64,000 nt of DNA from Sambucus nigra (lineage: Eukaryota > Streptophyta > Magnoliopsida > Dipsacales > Adoxaceae). The notes below the pieces were generated by a model. The model did not search any database, was not told the origin of the DNA, and saw only the letters and a list, made by a program, of their open reading frames with translations. The position numbers and the translations under genes are program-made. Where the stretch lies: the NCBI GenBank assembly GCA_949130495.1, contig OX422221.1, positions 480,603,159 to 480,667,158 on the forward strand. Direction: 5' to 3'. The first letter of the stretch is position 1. Every line of letters starts with the position of its first letter. Shown here one piece after another: positions 25,441 to 37,372 of this stretch.

Positions 25441-25730
25441 CATTATGGATCTCTAGGATCGACATTGTTAAGGAGTAGTGTAACGGGGTGGTTCCTTGTT
25501 TGGATTGCGCTCTGCGAGACACCCCACGCACGAAACGTAGTGCTTTGTTGAGATTAGAGAGAAATTTTGTCGATATTTATGTGTGGCATAATGGATCTCC
25601 AGGAACGACGTTGACATGGAGTAGTGTAACGGGGTGGTTCCTTGTTTGGATTTCGCTCTGCGAGACACCCCACACACGAAACATAGCGCAGCGTTGAAAT
25701 TGGAGAGAAGTTTTGTCAATAATAATTTTG
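25441..25730 (+). repeat. ~145-bp tandem duplication with two foldable modules
   Basis: Two successive units begin CATTATGGATCTCTAGGA and CATAATGGATCTCCAGGA and each carries one foldable module (25475-25535 and 25621-25681). Here the outer arms GGGGTG and CACCCC pair perfectly over six positions and the inner stem is CGC-TCT-GCG. Confidence 0.85.
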
Positions 25731-26679
25731 TATGCATGTTAATTAGAAATTAAATCATATGTTTCAACCCAAATATAAATGGGTAACGTATCAAGAATTA
25801 TAATTAATTAAATTATAAACCGGAATCCATTAAGCCTAATATGGCTTATATGTTTGTAAAAGAATTAAGTGTACTTAGAAAGAGTGGGTTCTGGGGTTAG
25901 GGTAGTAAGACAAATCTCGTGGGTGTAGGCTAGGCCTATGACAAGTTAGGTTGTCCTTTTATACGGGGGTAATTTAACTAATAAAATTGAGGACATGAAT
26001 AGGTGCGCGCCTTTAGATGAGAGGTGAGTTGGGGTTCCACGAGAGCACGATTCCACCTTAATTATGAAATAAGTGCACACATAATTATTATGCACGGTTA
26101 ACACACTTGCTAAATATTTTTCACACTCGGGCTCTGACCCGTTTATTTTTCTCTCATGCTTGTATATATATATATATATTACTACAGTTGTCCTACCGCA
26201 TGGATGCCGGATGACTTTCTATCCAGAGTCTTGGGAGCCGTGACAAGTGCGGACTGTTGCGGGATGTATCTGGTAGTTGCCTCCTACTTCAAAATTCTAA
26301 GTAGCATTCATGTTATATATCGGGTTTGTACCCAAGGGATATTTATAAATGTGTATATTTATTTCATTCAGTCATTGTATTGGCTATGACCCGACAACTT
26401 ATTCGGGTTTACTTCTTTGTAGTATATTCAGTTGTAGTTATTTATTTCATTTTATTCGAGCATTTCATTTCTCATAGTTCTTTCATGCATCCTTCTTTTT
26501 CTTATTAGTAGTTATGGTGTGTTTTATTTTTATTTTAACATCTCGCTTATATGATATCGGGTAGTTAGTCCTATATGATATAGTACCGGCAGTTGATGTT
26601 GAGACTAGACCATCTGAAACTCCTGATCTAATATAGTATAGGGTTGGCCACCCGTTATTGTTTTGAGCGGGGTGTTACA

Positions 26680-26832
26680 CGTTTGTGCCTGTCACACACA
26701 TGTCCGTTGCTGCTGGCGCGGACCAATTTCAACATAGGAATTAAAATTGATTGGGTGCTAGGTGTTTTTTGTTAAGGTTCCTTAAAATATTCATGTTTTA
26801 TGTTCACTTCTAAACTTCTCAACGCGCGCGCA
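26680..26832 (+). repeat. right arm of a split inverted repeat (partner at 12610-12765)
   Basis: It matches the reverse complement of 12610-12765 and ends in CGCGCGCGCACACACAC followed by TA repeats, mirroring the left copy. It begins directly at the end of the older plus-strand LTR. Confidence 0.6.
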
Positions 26833-26838
26833 CACACA

Positions 26839-26839
<1 letters not shown>

Positions 26840-26900
<61 letters not shown>
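26840..26900. repeat. (TA)n microsatellite
   Basis: About 60 bp of TA dinucleotides between the inverted-repeat arm and the Helitron-type terminus. Confidence 0.97.
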
Positions 26901-26910
<10 letters not shown>

Positions 26911-26912
26911 TA

Positions 26913-26937
26913 CTAGTGGTGACCCGTGCGATGCACG
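26913..26937 (-). mobile_element. Helitron-type 3' terminus, element extending rightwards
   Basis: On the minus strand the sequence reads a hairpin CGTGC-ATC-GCACG (26937-26925), then GGGTCACCA, then CTAG (26916-26913) followed by a host T. A short GC hairpin about 9-12 nt before a CTRR end next to T is the diagnostic Helitron 3' structure. The 5' end (expected to start TC) was not located, so the element's length is unknown. No Rep or helicase motif was found. Confidence 0.6.
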
Positions 26938-27369
26938 ACATGTTGTAACTCATTTTGAAATAACTCACCCATATGGGTTACACATATACACAACACAGTA
27001 ACAGGATGTAAGTCCAATTCTCTCTTACCTCATATTCTTATGCCCACTTGTGGTTTCAATTAATCAGAACTGAACTCTCTGTTTTCACCTTTCGTCATAA
27101 AAAAACATTAATAAAAAAATATACAAATGAAATTTGGAACATTAAAATTCAAATATATTGAATATACATACCCTAAAAGACGTAATGAATATAAATTCTT
27201 AGAAATATACAATGGAGAACTAATTTAATAAAAGATAAAAACCGTTCTTATTAACACATGTACCCATACAAATTTAATTAAAGATGCAAACTACACAATC
27301 CAAACCCCAAAACCCATATTTCTATTTCAAATCCAAAAATTCTCAGCATCTGAAGTTCAAAATTTTGGA

Positions 27370-27740
27370 CCAAACTTGATTTATAGTAATAGGTGTACCT
27401 AATCGTTTTTCAATTTCTAACAACAATCTTGGGTGCCAAATTCTCCACGTAAGTCCAGAAAAATACCGATACCATACCTAGGCATTAGACGAAACAAAAT
27501 TAGATGGTGTAATATTGGGCACCACTTCATCAGTTTAAACGAAGGTAATAAATAACAAATAGAACCAATCATCCATGCTTTAGGCATATAATCTACTGAA
27601 TCAAAAAGTAGACTGTAAAAAACTTTACCTCTTAGGGTTGTTTTCCACAATTTTTTGGTTGCCAAACCGAATATAGCGTGCGCTTGACATCCTGTGTAGT
27701 GAGAGGTTTTTTACCCTTAGACAGGATCAAACAATCTAGT
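27370..27740 (-). pseudogene. DUF4283-like domain relic
   Basis: Read on the minus strand, a broken frame contains VFYSLLFDS, then WYRYFSGLTWRIWHPRLL and EKRLGTPITIN (about 27480-27390). The WxR-x-GL-x-W-x-x-W-HPRLL ... LGTP pattern is that of plant DUF4283 proteins, found in LINE-type and other transposon-related ORFs. The frame carries a stop (TAG near 27480) and shifts between its halves, so it is a pseudogene. It may belong to the Helitron-type element to its left as captured sequence, or to a decayed LINE. Family assignment is from motif memory only. Confidence 0.45.
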
Positions 27741-30584
27741 AATCTTGTTTTGCATGAATTTAGTGATTCCTTGTAAATCTCACCTGAGATCTTGATAACG
27801 GGAGTTTAATCTTGGTAGTAATGTTGTGGGAGATTAGAAAATAGATTGGATATATCATTTAACTTGTTCAGAGTATCTTGAAACCGTGGAGTAAACTTAT
27901 CATCTTTCTTCACTACATTGGCATAAGATTTGTTCATATCAGATCGAACCATTTAAATAAACTGTTGTTCCAGCTGTGTTGATTTTTTGGTACATTGGAA
28001 TGGAAAGGACTACTTTCGACTGTCATGGGAGAAGACCTACTGATTTGTATGAAATGATCACCTACCTTTTTCTTTCTATTTAACTGCCGAAATTTGGCAA
28101 AGCAACCCTAAATTCATCTCATGTTGAATCCTGTTTACTCTAGTCCTTAATCTCAAACTTGGTGTAATGAAATCCTACAGAAGTGGGACAATTATGCAAT
28201 ACCTTAAACTTTAAATATGAATTTGTGGTTCTACACATGATAATGAATGTTACAACTCCATCTAAGACATACAATTCCTTTTAATTTTGATGAACATCAA
28301 TGGTAATAGTTTAGGCATTCTCTTGGATAATTGAGTACAAGTATTTCTTATAATAATAGATTATACCCTGTAATTAACAAAATAAAAATTAACCTTTTAT
28401 ATCAATCAAAGCTTTGTTTTATTTAGAAGTAGGCAATGTGAGTTAATTCTCATGAAAAAGAAAAATGAAAAGCATCATAGTAATATAAAACCCCACCACT
28501 GGAAGACAATCAATCTCTATTATAAAGAAGAAAAGAAAATATTTCATATGAAAGTAAATGTGGTTCAGTCTACCCAGAAGACCATTTATGCAGTAAAATT
28601 TTGGATCTCTATTGTAAAAAAAAACATCTATGTAACTATATTTAAAAATATAATTACCGTACTTTAACAGGAAACAAAATGTAATGAAATTTAAAAGGTC
28701 ATACAGCTTACAACAGTTGCATAAAAGAAAACTACTATGCTAAAGACACGGATATATAAGCTTTAGCATTGCATAGAAGATTACAGCTGGGATTTCAACA
28801 CATTTTCAACAAATGAAGATCATGCATTTCTTTTGCCTTAGTCCGAAAACAACATGTCTAGTCCAAATGTTGTAATTTTTTAAAAATTCATTTAAATATA
28901 TAAGTCAATTTTTTTCTAGCATATTAAAATGTTAGAACCAACATGTTTAATATAAAATTGATGATAACTTAAAGTAATAATGTTATTTTTATTTTCACCA
29001 CTATTCTTCGTAGTAAGTCATATGCAAAGTTTAAAAAAATGGGTTATAGAGAGACAAATGAAGTTTTAAAAAAAATCTCCCTAAACAAACTTGTTGTATA
29101 AGTAATGTAAATTAGCAATAACGATAACAAACAATATCATAATTTTTGTAACTTCAATTCTAACATCGTAAAATGAATATGTTAATGCAACAATTTTGAA
29201 CAAAATTGACATACAAAAATGATTAGAAAAATGAAAAATAAAAATAAAAATTTTAAAACGAAAAAGAAATATAAATCTTAGTATCAAAGCGAACAATGAG
29301 ATAATTGACTATACCTATTTATATACAATTAAGCACATTATATATTTAAATTTTTATAAAAAAATTCTCTTACCTCTCAAATCTCTCTCATTATTTTTTA
29401 AAAATTCTACAACTACCGTGAAGATCATATGCGTCAGATGTGAATATTAGATTTGACAAATTAATTATTTGTTTACACCATGTGTTTGTTCAAACGCGTA
29501 ACAGAGTTTTGACATTATTATAACTGATTATTTCTTTAAAGTTCATATTGATTTTTATTTAATATTAGAGCTTAGATAACTCTCACTACAATCATACTGA
29601 ACATCTAAGTATGGTCATATTCTTCTTCTAATGTTCACTCATAAAGATATATGGCTGAAAGGTGAGATACTTCGTAACATTTAAAATATTTAAAATAATC
29701 ATAAAATAAAAAAATATTTTTAATATTAAAAAAGTAATATTCTGAAATTAAAAAAAAACATAATATCATTTTTTTTAATTATTTTTTTAGTTTTGACTAT
29801 AAAAAAATTAATATTTTGAAATTAAATATCTATTATTTAAATAATGGTACTTTCATTCAAAATCAAAACGGAACAAACTTGATAAAGGTACTTAAAAAAG
29901 TATTATATTATTTTATAAAAAAACTTTAGTTTCCGATAATTTTTTTATACAATATTATGTATTACGTTATTTTTTATAAATACATACAGTTTATTACTAT
30001 TTTTAACCGTTTTAACTTTTTTTGTTAAGGAAAAACAATTTTTACTGTTTTTTTATAGCGTAATATAATTTTTTAAATCTCTTTTGTTACATTGTAAATT
30101 GTACTTTTAAGTTGTACAAAAACAATTAGTTAGAAAAATGTACAGGGTTAACAAAGTTTTTTTTTTAATTACTGTACATTAATATTTAATAAAAATGTTT
30201 GAAACGTTAAAAACCGTAATAAAATAACATTTAAAAACATTACAATTTACATAATATTTTAGCAGTGTTTTACATAACTTTTATTTCACTACTATTTTAT
30301 ATAACTGCTACAATTTCTGTGTTATTTTTGTTAATGTACACTTTTCAACAAACTCTTTTACATAATTGTTACAATTTACTATGTTTTAAATCTTTTAAAA
30401 TGTTATGTAGTATCTCAAGATTAAAAATAACGCTGAAAATAAGTTATTTTCTAAAAAAAACAATAAAAATAAAATATTACATTTTGTTTTCAAATTCACT
30501 TACGAAAAAAAAGAGAAAATTAAAGTTTGACCATTTTAAAAGTGAAAACCCAATATATTAACATCACATAAAATTAAAAGTTTA

Positions 30585-30702
<118 letters not shown>

Positions 30703-31283
30703 CTCAAACAGAGGGTTGGAAATGAACTTCATATAAAATCCCAACGTCTTATTATGGGTTAATAGTATTCCCAAAGAATTACTATACTCACATATCTTTC
30801 AAACATGATATAAACCATGATACAAACTAAAAAAAATAACTTCTTAATAAACTCATAATAAGAATAAATTAAGAAAAAGATAACAAAATACCTCGAAATT
30901 AGTTTGTGTTATCTTGTAGATTGTGGTGCTAACTGTGAACCTATTCAAATATTGGCATTCAACAAAAAATCAAATCAAACATAATAAAAACACAACTTAC
31001 CACTATAAAACTCCATGTAAAAAAAATTCTAACAAATTTTATATTGAAAACATAAACTTGAAAAAATATAACAATTGGGTGAGTGAAATCCTCACTGAAG
31101 AATTATGAGAGAGATCAGTGTAATTCGACCTGCACAAAAAACAAAAAGATCCGCTAAATATATGGAAAATGGAGAAGAGAATATACCTTTAATATGAAAA
31201 AAAAAAAAATATATAATATAAATACATAAACAGTAAATTGAAATAAAATTCGTGAGAAGAAAAAGATCCTATAATAGTTCTTG

Positions 31284-31284
31284 T

Positions 31285-31314
<30 letters not shown>
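31284..31314. repeat. (GA)n microsatellite
   Basis: About 15 GA dinucleotides in AT-rich surroundings. Confidence 0.95.
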
Positions 31315-31317
<3 letters not shown>

Positions 31318-32123
31318 ATAATACCATATATTTCTTCCTCCCTAGATATAAATCACGACTGAAAACTTACATTTGTTCTTTTGTTAAGAATCGTTTACAT
31401 CTCTCTTCCTCCCTACTTTTATATGTAAACACATCATAACCTTTAAATAGTAATCAATATGAGATTACTTGCTTATGAAAAGAGGGAAAAAAAGCAAAAC
31501 ATAAAAAGTAAAAGGAGCAAACCTTAAGTTTTCACCATTGAGTTCATTAGTGGCGGTGGTTTTGGAGAGCGAGGTGGTTGCGAGCTATAACAATATGAAA
31601 ACGAGGGTGGAGAAAGAAGGATGATACATGGCTGTAGAATGGGAGAAAGTTTATAAAGTTTAAAGTTCAAAAAGTGATTGAGGGGTGGGTGAAGTCGGGC
31701 CTGCTGTTTGGAGGAGTAGTGGAAGAACAAATGGTGCTATGTAGTTTTCTCGAGACTTGTGATTTGTGACCCAAGTACCTTAGTTGATGGGAATATACAA
31801 CTTTCGTGGGTATGATTATGTGTGTGGGAAGTTAACAAATATTTTAGTGGGAAGGTTTGAAAAAGAGGGAATATAATTTAGTACGTGGGTAGTTTCTATA
31901 TTCTACTCGTGTGTTTACGTCAATTAAAAAAAGAATAAATTTAAAAATTTGGAATCAACAGTTAGCAGTTATAGATTTCACTGGTTGTTGCTATATTTTA
32001 GGAATTTGAAATATACGTGGAAGATTCATATGTAAGTACGTGTATTTGTTTAATTAAAAAAATTCAAAAATATGAGAATTTAGGATTCACTTTTTGGAGG
32101 CTTCTCAATGCTCTTACTACATA

Positions 32124-32124
32124 C

Positions 32125-32220
<96 letters not shown>
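32124..32220. repeat. (TA)n microsatellite
   Basis: About 97 bp of TA dinucleotides immediately left of a foldback element; a second TA tract follows it at 32403-32422. Confidence 0.98.
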
Positions 32221-32222
<2 letters not shown>

Positions 32223-32225
32223 TTT

Positions 32226-32391
32226 TGTGCGGACTGTCAGCATTTTAAGAGTGCGGATCGAACATGTGTCACCTAGTGGTGATCCTAGAAATTATCGGCT
32301 AAATTATAGGCACAATCTCTCTCTTTTCTGGGCTCACCACCAAGTGACATGTGTCCAGTCTGCACTCTTAAAATGTGGAATGGTCTGCACA
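32226..32391. mobile_element. foldback (MITE-like) element flanked by TA tracts
   Basis: The left arm (32226-32281) and right arm (32335-32391) are inverted copies sharing CATTTTAAGAGTGC, ACATGTGTC and GGTGA blocks around a ~52-bp centre. TA microsatellites flank both sides, which suggests insertion into a TA tract. No coding capacity. Confidence 0.7.
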
Positions 32392-32423
32392 AGAGAAGTA
32401 TTGTATATATATATATATATATA

Positions 32424-32832
32424 CAAGACGACTCTAATGCGGACACAACTTGCAGATTTAAGTTGCGGACGAATTTTTCTGTATTTTTTAAAAATAGTAA
32501 AAAAATATTTTTGAGTTAATTTTTTTTGTGGTATTAAACATTTCAAGGGACCACTATAAAAAAGTCAACTCAAAATTAATTTTTTTGCTATTTTTAAAAA
32601 ATCGATCAAACATGTCAATCTTTAAAGCTCTTTAAAACTGACATATGTTTGATCCATTTTTTTTAAAATAGTAAAACAATTCATTTTGAGCAAATTTTTT
32701 ACAGGTGTCCCCTAAAATGTTTAAATACCACAGAGGAAAAAAAATCAAGTCGAAATTTAATTTTTTGATATTTTCAAAAAGTACCCAAAAATTCGTTTGT
32801 AAGTTGCGTCCGCATTTGAGCATGGTTGTGCG
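32424..32832. mobile_element. long foldback element (~410 bp) between TA tracts
   Basis: The two halves are imperfect inverted copies: TGCGGACACAACTTGCAGATT near 32436 (two bases past a 19-mer core) mirrors TGTAAGTTGCGTCCGCA near 32814, and ATGTCA (32612-32617) mirrors TGACAT (32639-32644) at the centre. It shares its AT-rich arm pattern (GTGGTATTAAACATTTCA / TGTTTAAATACCACAG) with the element at 34065-34356, so the two are one family. Confidence 0.75.
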
Positions 32833-32884
32833 TGTGTATATATATACATACACACGCTATCTCTTTACCCGCATATATATAGAA

Positions 32885-33959
32885 TAAAATCGTTTAATCG
32901 TGCATGTCTCTCATAGCTCTGACCTACAATCTCCAAGTCTAAATCCGACTCCCAAATTCATAGGTAGTCACTGACTTATTTATATATATCACATTTATAT
33001 TTTATTTCGGACACTAAGCCAATCCCAAACCAGCCCATAACCTAACTCTTTCTGAATTACCAACCCAATTTCATATATCATAACCCAAGTGTTATATACA
33101 TCCATACCCAGATTGGATTTCTAACTAAAGATTTCGATCTCGAACACCCTTTCGTAGAAAATTCTTGAGTAATTAAAAAAAAATACAAAATTGATGGCCA
33201 CGCATTCGTAACGAAAAGATATATCTCCATGACCAAAACCCACGAGCCGTTCGAAAAAAATACCAACTCATTCAGACGAGAATCTCAACTTGTTCGAACG
33301 AGCTTCTAATGAGATTAATGTTGTAACCCTCTTTCTTAGGTGGGATTCATCATCTTCCCAAAAATAATCCCATATATATCACCAATCTAACCCAAATAGT
33401 TTCTATCAATACCCAACATGATTATACTCATTTTCATATTTAAATTCATCCCAAACATCATCCAATTCGTGGGATTCAACATCTTAATTAAGAGTTTTTT
33501 CCTATCTTAATTAAATCACAAGATTATATAAATCTTCCATTTTCTCATCAAAGATCACATATTATCATATGGGATTCATTCAACAATTTTACATACGAAT
33601 TTCCACCACTATTTATGGAATCAAATTCTCAAAAACCCTATCAACATGCAAATCCCCACCTAAAAATTTATTTTTCATAACACCTACTATGATATGAATT
33701 GAGACTACTACATACACAATTAATCAAGATAATTACTTGCCTTAAAATGGTTCATAAGATCTTAATCTTCCTCGTGTGGTGAAAAATTTCTCCCCAAAGT
33801 TTCTCCCAATTTGCTTCCTCTAAAGCTCTCTCATGACCCACCCTTCTTTTTCCTCTCTCTTTTTTCACCAAAAGTCTTTGTAATGTTTTAATTTAATATA
33901 TAGATATAAAAATGGTATCGCTTAAAGTAATTTTTCAACATGGCTAATCCAATTTACCC
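32885..33959 (-). repeat. LTR fragment, minus orientation, left of Helitron
   Basis: Segments match minus-strand LTRs elsewhere: AAGATTTCGATCTCGAACA near 33128 corresponds to 53673-53692, and TTACTTGCCTTAAAATGG near 33733 to the ACTTGCCTC segment near 54170. A GTTCGAAC palindrome (33292-33299) sits where other families have their palindrome array. The fragment resumes after 34944, so the Helitron-type element interrupts it. Confidence 0.6.
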
Positions 33960-34943
33960 TCTCATTATATTATATGAATTTTAAGAGAGGAGATGAAGAG
34001 TTAGTTTTTCCTTTGAACAATTTGTTACTAATTTAAGTATTAGACATGATATATATATATATATGACCTGTGCAAAATATTTTTTTAGAGTAATAAAAAA
34101 AATATTTTTGAATTCATTTTTTCTGTGGGGTATTTAAACATTTTAGGTGAAACAAGTTATTTTACTATTTTAAAAAAAAGGTCAAACTATGACAGTTTTT
34201 AATAGCTTGAAACTCACATAGTTTGATCTATTTTTTTAAAAGAACAAAAAAATATTGAATTGATTTTTTTTTTGGAGTCCCTTGAAATGTTCAAACACCA
34301 TAGAAAAAAATCTACTCAAAAATATTTTTTCAATATTTTATAAAAAATGATCTGCATTGGTGGACTCATATGTGATAAGTTAACTATGTTTTTGTGTTTG
34401 TTTGATTACAAGGTTTGATCACTTTGTAATAAAAAAATGTATTTTTATCTTTTTCTAAAATAAAAGAAATAGTGTTACTCAACCAAATTGATAATTTGAT
34501 TATTTTATTTTGCAAAAAGAATAAAAATATGTAACAATAAACAACAAATTAATTTATGGCATCTCTTATTTCGTCACTATTAAGAATTAGGTTGGTTGAG
34601 ATGATGGTCAAATTACAAAATATTCACCACTTCTAAAATTGAGTTGTAGAATTGTGCGCTAAACAATTCGATTAGAATTATCTCAATTTTTTTTAGCAAA
34701 ATCCCAATGAAAAGAGTAGTATATCATAAAAGGTTGGATACTATTTATTTGATATAGGTAGATTTCATGTCAATTAGTTTTTTATGCAAATTTAACTTTT
34801 TATGTAATTGTCAACTAATAGAAAATTTTGCTCATTAAAAATATTTGGATACGAAATTTTATGATATTTTAATAACATGTTTCTTTAAGCTTTTCTATAC
34901 GAAATTTTAAAACGTTCGCGCATCGCGAGGGGTTAAAATTTAG
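33960..34943 (+). mobile_element. non-autonomous Helitron-type element
   Basis: The 3' end carries hairpin TCGCG-CAT-CGCGA (34916-34928), GGGGTTAAAAT, then TTAG (34940-34943) followed by T, a Helitron end with CTAG changed to TTAG. The proposed 5' end is TCTCATTATATTATATG (33960), like plant Helitron starts, although the preceding base is C and not the expected A. LTR-type sequence lies on both sides, which supports an insertion. About 980 bp, no coding capacity, and it contains a foldback element. Confidence 0.55.
34065..34356. mobile_element. foldback element, same family as 32424-32832
   Basis: Arms mirror around about 34203: CAAACTATGACAG (34183) against CACATAGTTTG (34214), and GGGGTATTTAAACATTTTAGG against a TGTTCAAACACCATAG block. 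A short TA tract lies on the left. Confidence 0.65.
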
Positions 34944-34944
34944 T

Positions 34945-35300
34945 TGTGTATAATAGTTGCCTGCTAACCCTAGACTCTTATTTAAACATCTTAATCCAGT
35001 ATTTAGGATAACCTAGTCATATAAAATGGCATGTATATGCCCCGAATGGGTTCTGACTAGTCTAAAAAGTTTTCAATATCCAATTACTACCCCCGGGTAC
35101 TTAAATCTGACTGTTTCAATCCATTTCGGATCAATTGTACACTCGAAATCACAATTCGAGTCACCAAACATTAGTATCCTATATCAATCCAAAAATAACC
35201 TACTCATATTAATAATTGTAACACGTATGGACTTATTGGAAAATTATTTTTAACATGTCCTTATCGTTACATTCTAAAGAGTCAAAATTTAATCTCCTTA
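34945..35300 (-). repeat. LTR fragment, minus orientation, right of Helitron
   Basis: ACTACCCCCGGGTAC (35084) and GTACACTCGAAATCACAA (35137), followed by GAGTCACC, match the reverse of the AAAAGTGTACCCGGGGGTAG region of gypsy LTRs and the minus LTR near 50138. It continues the fragment of 32885-33959 and is cut off before reaching an LTR terminus. Confidence 0.6.
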
Positions 35301-36121
35301 TTTCCCTATAGAATGACCCATAGGAGGTTTGAAGTGTAATTTTTTATTTTTTTGAAGATTTGACTTTAAATTAAGACTTCGTATTTAAAAGGAGGGACTA
35401 TTATATCATTGAGACCGGGTGATGATGTCTCTTAGTATTAATTTGTTGATATATGTCAAATATTTGAACATCCAACACATAAACAATTCATAATTAGTCG
35501 ATTATGTCATGATTTAACATATTTATACTAAGTGATGTATAGTAATTGAGTTGTTGGGCCATAAATAGTCTGCTATGATACCATGTTAAATATGTGAGCA
35601 TACACAAAATCAATTGGCAATGGGTGGAGGGACCCATGATCATTTATATTGAGGTGCAAGGTTTTTTTATTATCCAATGTGGGACTTTTTATCTCAACAC
35701 GACCCTTCACATATGGCGTTTCTTGAGCCTAACACGTGACAATGAGTGAAGGGTCCCAAGATCTTATATATTATCAGAATTAGTTATTACAACTTCTCAT
35801 AGATAGATTCTTGAGGGTACAACTATATATTATAAAAATTCTCAACAAAATTTAGAGGTACTTGAGTTGAACAAAAATAGTTACTGTAATTGAATCTCAA
35901 TAATAGTTGGGAGTCACAAGAGGTTAAAAGAGATGGAGTAGTTAGGAGTCCTCTAAAAAATATACTAGCATCGTCCCCCTTATTAGTGGTCGTTAGAAAA
36001 CAAAGACCGTGGAAGATTACTCAATCAATGAACTAGATCAATTCTTGTTTTTATTTTGAAATGTTGTTAGATTATTACATAAAATAATAAGGAAATTGAA
36101 CTATATTTTTGCATGTCCCCC
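35301..36121. other. unassigned segment containing a TRIM-like LTR
   Basis: Apart from the TRIM-like LTR at 35572-35699, nothing is identifiable. Fragments such as CTCTTAGTATTAATTTGTTG and the stretch 35760-36100 have no recognised family and no open frame worth reporting. Confidence 0.5.
35572..35699 (-). mobile_element. TRIM-like LTR with adjoining primer-binding site
   Basis: On the minus strand 35699-35584 runs TGTTGAGAT ... TTAACA (116 bp) and contains AGTCCCACATTGGATAA, characteristic of short plant LTRs. It is followed without gap by TGGTATCATAGC (35583-35572), one base off the initiator tRNA-Met primer site. A second LTR copy was not found nearby, so the element is partial. Confidence 0.5.
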
Positions 36122-36570
36122 CCTGACACCCCGCCTAATAAAATACTGGGTGATCAATCCTATACCAAATTAAAGCAGGAGTTTCATATGGTTCATTGCC
36201 AACATCACCGTTGAAAACCAATTTAATTCCTAATAACTTATTAGGTTGGCATCAAAATTTTATTTAACTAATCTTTTTAACCAAACCATTCGAATAAAAC
36301 ATTCACACACTTTTATATACACAAAACTGAAATGAAATAAAATAACCGAACACTCGGTACAACATAACACAACCAAGTCGAATGCCGCACTAAAAGGCGG
36401 TAAAAGAATAAATGAATACAGTTGGGTTGTCCGCCCGAGTGTTTCTACAGTACCTCCTATCTGGACTACAAGCATAGATATGTCTACAGTGAACCTGCAT
36501 GCATCCATAACTGCTGCAGCAAACGTCTAACTCGAAGGAATCATCATCCAGGCGTCCCTGTGCCTGGACA

Positions 36571-36572
36571 CC

Positions 36573-36618
<46 letters not shown>
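36571..36618. repeat. (TA)n(GA)n microsatellite
   Basis: TA dinucleotides followed by GA dinucleotides, next to the GGACACC segment of the LTR. Confidence 0.95.
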
Positions 36619-36625
<7 letters not shown>

Positions 36626-36952
36626 GGGAAAATAGAGAAACGGGTCAGAGGATCCCGAGTTTGAAAATATTTAGCAAGTGCATAAATGCCATATTTTGAA
36701 ATATGAAATCTCTCATATTTAAACTGCCATTGCACTCTCATGAGATACACCTCACCCCTCTTCTAATAGTGAAAACATATCACATACGTTTTAAACCATA
36801 TAGTTAAGCTAGCCTGCCTAACTAATCTATATAATCCATCCTCTAAGTCCTCATAACTAGAACCTACCCTACATGTAATAATATACGTTATACCGTAAGC
36901 TATTAGTTGAACTTTATTTGATATTATCCTTGATTATATATATATATACAGT

Positions 36953-37320
36953 CGTGCACTATACATCACACCTAATTCTAGGCACTAGAAAACGTTTTTT
37001 TTCAAATTTTATATTTTCCCTTGAAATTAACCTTCCAATCAAACCATATGCAAAAAATTAGGTCAAAATACATTTTGTAGCTATTTTTGAAAAATCCACA
37101 AAAAACTGTTGGTGCAGACCCTCATAAATAAGGTATTTTTAGCAGTTTTTTGTGAATTTTTTTAAAAATAGCTACAAAATGTATTTTGACCTAATTTTTG
37201 GCATATGGGTTGATTGGAAGGTTAATTTCAAGGAAAAAATATTAAATTTGAAAAAAAAAGTATTTTAGGGCCTAGAATTAGCTGTGATGCACAGGTGATG
37301 TATAGAGCATGATGTACTAT
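36953..37320. mobile_element. foldback element inside the outer LTR
   Basis: The left arm (36953-37109) and right arm (37143-37320) are inverted copies with CTAATTCTAGG/CCTAGAATTAG, AAATTAACCTTCCAATCAA/TTGATTGGAAGGTTAATTT and AAAATACATTTTGTAGC/GCTACAAAATGTATTTT pairs around a 33-nt loop. A TA tract abuts the left side and a (GT)n(TA)n tract the right. The arms are well matched, so the insertion is relatively recent. Confidence 0.8.
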
Positions 37321-37326
37321 AGCCTC

Positions 37327-37327
37327 T

Positions 37328-37371
<44 letters not shown>

Positions 37372-37372
37372 T
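37327..37372. repeat. (GT)n(TA)n microsatellite
   Basis: About 18 GT dinucleotides followed by a short TA run, next to the foldback element. Confidence 0.95.

Larger units (their letters stand above)
23111..26679 (+). repeat. 3' piece of the older plus-strand LTR
   Basis: This continues the LTR of 12838-13043 and ends GCGGGGTGTTACA. In order it holds a CGAATCGATTCG palindrome array (23375-23587), long AT-rich stretches, the GCATACCCCGCTCATGCTATC segment near 24725, the GTCATAGTCGTCC segment near 24820, a (TAG)n microsatellite, a tandem duplication with two foldable modules, and CGGGCTCTGACCC near 26127. It is the plus-strand counterpart of the LTRs at 51061-54754 and 57003-60696. Confidence 0.8.

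Noticed and set aside
28081..28330. Minus-strand stretch suggesting an OB-fold or replication-protein fragment
   Set aside because: Only a ~40-residue run without a recognisable motif, bounded by stops; not enough to name a family.
29930..30420. Possible further large foldback element
   Set aside because: Only short partly complementary AT-rich blocks; expected by chance at this base composition.
31524..31730. Proline-rich minus-strand frame as a host gene
   Set aside because: Short, low-complexity, no motif, isolated in AT-rich repeat DNA.
32870..32884. Candidate 5' end of the left Helitron-type element (TCTATATATATG on the minus strand)
   Set aside because: The preceding base is not A and the sequence is a TA microsatellite, so a match is uninformative.
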